Assembly (NCBI RefSeq): GCF_019649055.1
Contig: NW_026570239.1
Location: 1,302,001 to 1,366,000, forward strand
Source: Paramacrobiotus metropolitanus
Taxonomy: Eukaryota; Tardigrada; Eutardigrada; Parachela; Macrobiotidae
Direction: 5' to 3'
DNA: 64,000 nucleotides
Numbering within the stretch: the stretch's first letter is position 1; the number at the start of each line of letters is the position of its first letter. The notes under the pieces are model-generated. The model saw nothing but the letters and a program-made list of their open reading frames with translations, made no database searches and had not been told where the DNA came from. Both the position numbers and the translations under genes were made by a program. Of the stretch, positions 59,431 to 64,000 are shown one piece after another.

Positions 59431-60074
59431 TTGAATAAACAACGTTGACCACCAATTCGAAAACTATTATTTAAACCCTTTGCCGTTTGGAATAGAAGTT
59501 ACATTTGTTAAACTGCATTATTCCAGCAAATAAAACCTTAACATAATAGTAAGACCATCACCGGAAGATGCCTCTTGACAACTTCAGATTGTTCTACAAA
59601 ACTGTCCGGCAAAAAAAAGACATTTTTGCCGATTACGAGCGCTGTTTTTCGAGTAAACATATCGTCGGTCAGCAGACGTCGTTAACAAGTTCTCTGCAAG
59701 CAAGATAGAGGTTAACAAATTGTTGGTGTGCCATCAGGCAAGGTAGCAAGATAGCAATTAAATAAAATTAATGATGTGCAACGCGTAGCGTATAATGCGT
59801 ACTTTTAACTGACTTGTAATATTGTTATGCAGTTAGCTTCTGATCAATCTGCAGTCATACCATGCAATATGACTACGGCAGGGTTGGAAGAACTAAGAAC
59901 ATACGTCACGAAGTGCAACCCGAAACCGATCAACACTCGGAGATCTGATTGGAGACAACGGATCGTTTCACGACATAACGTTGCATAGCGTAGCAATCTG
60001 CCGCAATATCATCTCCGATCACAGCATTTTAATGTCACAGCGTTCCATTGCGACGAAAATTTAAACTTCTCGGG

Positions 60075-61411
60075 TGGTTTGTTGCAGCCCGCAGGATTTA
60101 GGAATACTTTCCGAAATTTATGAGAATCTGCATTGCGCCATCAGCGGAAGTCCTCTAGCATGTATTGCAGGTTTGAATTCACATCAGAGGTCCTCCGCTG
60201 TCGGCTATGTTCTGGGGTTTTCTGGAACTTATGGTGCACCTCGGCGGATTATGCAGTAACGAAAACCGTTCTGTAATAAATATGGATTACGGAAACTTTG
60301 TAATACGTATGTTCACCTGCTTTGTAATAAGTATGTTCACCTGCTGGTATTTATACGAGTATGTTTGCGCACTGCAAACTGCCCCAGAACACGAACATTA
60401 TTGTGTCTGTTGCTGATAACGCAGCTAAGAAATTTATGCAATTCACCAACAAACGACCGTTTAAAGAGCGACTATTTTGATAGTGAAGTAGCGATGAGTC
60501 CATTCAGAGGCTATCATAGGCCGTAGATAACAAAAAGAAATACTAGTACCACAATGGATTTCCCAGCGGAAAGTAGACAACCAGTGTTTGGCCGCTTAAC
60601 CTTTAACCATCCGCTGGGATTGAACTCTGCACGGACCGCTTTGTTCCATTCGTCGGCTCGCTAACAATTACAAATTGCACAATTCAGCCGGGTCATAAAT
60701 CCTTAAGTCTAATTAATTCTGGCGCTGTTTGCTATCGCTGCACATGAATACTGTCTGTAACTGACAACATGGCATAGACGTTTATCAGCATTGGCTATAA
60801 ACACTTGCAACGTTCGACAGTTTGTAATTGTTCTACACTTAATGGCGGCAGTGAATTAAGTAAACTGGATGTCGACTTGATAACATTATGCAGAAAAATA
60901 TTTACAAAACTTTGCGCTACGAAGACCGCTAAAACAAAATCGAAACGGAACGTGTGCATGTACCACGGTTCCGTCGCATACTCCCTGTAAGTTTCAACAT
61001 TCCACGCACTGTTGTTAAATCTGATAATAATTAAAATCGGATAAAACAACTACAAAGAGGTCGTAAAACCGGCATATGAAAACTTAGTTAAGAAGTTAAA
61101 CAATAATGCCAATTGTAAGGAAAAACATTTTCCTAAGCATTTATCGTACTCTCGCGTCGGCGTAAGCCACAAGACAAGCTGAGCCGCATCAAGAACGCCC
61201 GGTTTTGTGAGCGACGAGCAGTAATTTCATATAAAACATTGTGCAACACCTCTTCGTGCATAAAATAAATCCACGAAATCCTGCACTGCTTTAAACTGCC
61301 AAGCGCTTCTTTGCATTGCTTCATGGCATTTTGTGATTAAATATCAGTTTTCTGTGCACTATTGTGAAAACAACAACGTCCGCTCGCGTACGGATATTAG
61401 CCAAGGAACGG
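60075..61411. repeat. Segmental duplication, copy 2
   Basis: Copy of 49130-51010. It ends precisely at 'ccaaggaacgg', where a candidate LTR begins. Copy 1 continues past the same point, which supports the LTR boundary as an insertion site. Confidence 0.75.
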
Positions 61412-61867
61412 TGTTGGGCCAGTCGCTATGGCAGCCTACGAGTATGGCAGCTAGCGACAGTCCCGCTTCCGGTGCACGGCTCAGTGGTGCACAATATCGC
61501 ACACACTCACGCCTGCACGCACTCGCTCAGTCGACGCCGAATCACTGGCCTCGACTCCGCCTTGCCACACCTACGGCTTGAAGTCTTGGCCAATCAGCGT
61601 TCGCCATCGCTCGTGTTGGATCTGCCCAGTCCAGCATTAGGCTTTTGTATGTTATGGCTCGATCTGCCATTCTCTTTCATTCATTAGCGTATCATTCACT
61701 GGCCCATTAGCGTATCATTCACTGATGTGGCCAGTATCATGTCAGAATCTGACATGATACTGGCCACATCGAGCCTTCATGTGCTTTGTGTTTTGGTTCT
61801 TGCATTTATTGATTCCTCAATAAAGCCTTTGCTCACACTCGTGAGCCTTTGTTCGCCAGCTGTCACA
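61412..61867 (+). mobile_element. Candidate solo LTR, 456 bp
   Basis: Begins TGTTGGGCC and ends CTGTCACA, flanked by ACGG on both sides (61408-61411 and 61868-61871). An AATAAAG signal lies at about 61818, as expected for an LTR. The left flank matches the uninterrupted sister segment at about 50999. It contains a direct repeat of 'cattagcgtatcattcactg' and a 47-bp near-perfect palindrome. No internal retroelement genes are present. A four-base duplication is short evidence, so this is a candidate. Confidence 0.6.
61724..61770. repeat. 47-bp palindrome (23-bp arms, 1-base centre)
   Basis: gatgtggccagtatcatgtc...aga-a-tct...gacatgatactggccacatc. The arms are perfect. It would form a strong hairpin in RNA or DNA. 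It sits inside the candidate LTR, upstream of the AATAAA. Confidence 0.92.
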
Positions 61868-61907
61868 ACGGGTGGAATCAAGTTTCAGCAGTAAAAACAT
61901 TTTCGTT

Positions 61908-63771
61908 ATGATTCAACACTCTTTAAGGCATCTTGTAATTTTTACTACGGGTACTTTTCTCATACTGAAATGTTCTGCTGTTGGCAAACTCCCGAACCCC
62001 CTCTGGACCGCGAGCGTCAGTATCCCTGGGACCATCACTACAGTCCATACTGTAAAGACCATGCCAAATTATCACATAATCTAAATACGAAGTATCTGTC
62101 GCGAAACAGCGGCTTCGCCCGGAATGCGGTGGTGTCCCCATTGTACGCTGAAATTGCGCTGCTGATGCTGCACGCCGGTGTGGACGACAAAGCAAAACAG
62201 GAAATTGCCGAACTACTGGGCGTGCATCCGGTGACCCTCACGAAACGACTGCGTTTGGATTTATCCCATCTCAAGTGGAAAGAAGACGAGGACTGCGATC
62301 CTGGTCCTCCTGAAGGTGCGTGCATTTTATAACAGTACAGTAAAATCAGCGTGCATTGAACACCTGCGGTTCCAAATTTTTCGTTCAATGTAGACGCCTG
62401 TTCAATGTACAGAACAGCTGCCCCCGGGAGGCCGCCCCTGGGTGCAGTGGTTCTGTGCACTAAAACTGCTCTTGAGGGCGAACGGGCGCCGCCTAAAGGG
62501 GGATAGCCCCGTTAGTGAGCTTTTATACGCTATTTTCGCGCATAACAAATCAAAAATCGTGTGGTGTTAAAGTGGTAACGAAGCAAATGGCTTGTGAACT
62601 TTGGTCATTAAGCGCATTTTTTTGTATTTTTTCGCTCCCGAAACCAGATTCTGGCGCTTTGTTCATTTTGAAAAGGGCTAAACATTAGTAAATAATTAGA
62701 TCCGTTCCTGCTAATTTGGTCAATGCTCACTTCAGAGAAGTGCTCAATATAAGCGGGGTCCCCCCTATGTTATAGTCTACGAGACGCGCCGGTTCCGTAA
62801 TGACCGTTCAATGTACGCCAGTGTTCAATCTACGCGAGTGTTCAAAGTCACAGGTTTTACTGTACTAGCAGAACCATCGCAAATTTAGCGTCATAAAAAA
62901 GCTACAAATAAGTTCTGTAATTTGAGTAGTCTCGTGAATATGGTCGCCTGCTTTCTAAGCTTTGTACTTTTTCAGGTTCTTAATTAAGGGATACAATATT
63001 TTATTAAAATTGTAGGGAAAGATGAAAATTACCGTCTGTATTTGGCAAGTTCTCTTCTGTTGTCGCAATGCAGTCCTTCGGACCAACAGTGTACCAAAGC
63101 CTTCAATAAAATAACAATCAGCTCGGATATTTCACCGCTAAAACTCAGCGACAATCTACGGAAAGTGAATGAATTTTTTCGAGAACGCGCAATGAGCCAT
63201 GTATGCGACATACAGTTGCCGCCTGATTCAACGCGAAATCCGACACTCATCAGCAACCTGCACTTGCGCGCCAACTGGGCGCGTCCCTACTTCCGTGAAC
63301 ACCGCACGTTAACGATGGAGTTTATCACGGCTGACGGTCGCCGTTTGTAAGTCGACACAATGCATGGAATACTCAAGGTCCCCTGCTGGGTCCCCGAAGG
63401 AATGGGCGGGGCTAGGTCCCTGGAAATACCATTTGAAGACTATCACTGGAAAGCGATGTTCATAATGCCGGGAGCCGCGCGGAAGACGTGGCGCGGTGAG
63501 ACGAAACCGCTGACCATGAGCGAACTGATTGTTCTTCTGACACCACGGAGACTGGAGAGGCCATTCGGCAAATGCGCTTTTACAAAGTAAACGAAGCTAC
63601 GGTACAGATACCAAATTCCGTGTGGAGCGGAATGTGGAACTGCAGGAGATACTGTGCGAACTGGGTTTGCGAAGTCCGCTGATTTGCGGCACGGATCATT
63701 CGGGTTCGCGCATAACGGCATTATACAGCACGTTAGTTCCGGTATGGAACTTGCTTAGACTCGGAGTATAG
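61908..63771 (+). pseudogene. Serpin pseudogene lacking the reactive-centre loop
   Basis: A possible signal peptide (MIQHSLRHLVIFTTGTFLILKCSA) is in a different frame from the serpin homology beginning HNLNTKYLSRN ... NAVVSPLYAEIALLMLHAGV (to donor GTGCGT at 62316). The exon from 63017 encodes the helix/strand core (NYRLYLASSLLL ... LISNLHLRANWARPYF). A TAA at 63348-63350 interrupts before VDTMHG. Further frame changes fall near 63540 and in an A-run near 63612 before KFRVERNVELQEILCELGL. It ends soon after GTDHSGS, with no hinge or reactive loop. Several independent lesions make inhibitory function implausible. Confidence 0.8.
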
Positions 63772-64000
63772 GTTCTTGCTTAACGTCTTATGTAACAAAG
63801 GATACCTGTGACACCAGTGTTTGAGTAAAAACCTGTTTAGTGCTTAAGTAACTCAAAACCGGTTCTTGCAATCAGTGTTTCGATTCAAGAAATGTATAAA
63901 TAAGTTTGGCACGACTTATATACATTATGTTTAGACGTACACGTGGTCTAATAACGCTATCAAAACCGTCTGCTCAACTATACACAAACCAAAAACACAT

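Overview
This is a gene-poor, repeat-rich stretch of animal genomic DNA. Spliceosomal introns are readable by eye, from 64 nt to several kb, mostly GT-AG. The recognisable genes belong to animal families: astacin metallopeptidases, TBC1D24/Skywalker-type TBC-TLDc proteins and a serpin. I see no operons, tRNA clusters or CRISPR arrays. An invertebrate is the best reading; I cannot name a phylum from the sequence alone.

The left two thirds (1-53 kb) are built from decayed copies of one module: a TBC-TLDc gene on the + strand, a spacer of about 1 kb, and a convergent astacin gene or its last exon. TBC-TLDc copies or fragments lie at 19-327 (last exon, intact), 9.2-11.6 kb, 15.2-15.5 kb, 20.4-23.0 kb, 32.7-33.6 kb and 51.7 kb; all but the first are visibly broken. 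Astacin loci lie at 1.8-2.8 kb (-), 3.7-8.2 kb (-, intact, 8 exons, 638 codons), 11.9-13.5 kb (- pseudogene), 24.0-24.6 kb (-), 24.9-25.1 kb (+ 5' exons only), 27.8-30.4 kb (+, 5 exons, 609 codons) and 37.8-46.5 kb (-, 5 exons, one nonsense codon, 6.4-kb transposon-filled intron). Exon phases were checked: the two intact models sum to whole codons and end at a stop.

These astacins are secreted zinc peptidases with an unusual C-terminal exon of about 333 codons encoding tandem beta-sandwich-like segments. One lineage keeps the canonical Met-turn (SIMHY). The other, in three copies, has Leu instead (SLLHYG).

Mobile DNA is abundant: two large restriction-like-endonuclease LINEs (16.8-19.7 kb; 40.7-44.3 kb) plus a fragment at 48.8-49.2 kb; a 5'-truncated LINE with a long (TAA)n tail inside a TBC-TLDc exon; two hAT-like non-autonomous elements with perfect 8-bp target duplications; a TA-flanked 141-bp MITE; several foldback elements; and a candidate solo LTR. 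The right third (49-64 kb) holds a ~2-kb segmental duplication, a family of secreted 8-cysteine proteins of unknown function (one intact gene, one single-frameshift pseudogene, three fragments counting one at 13.8 kb), and a broken serpin. Tandem and inverted segmental duplication followed by pseudogenisation and transposon nesting explains most of the layout.
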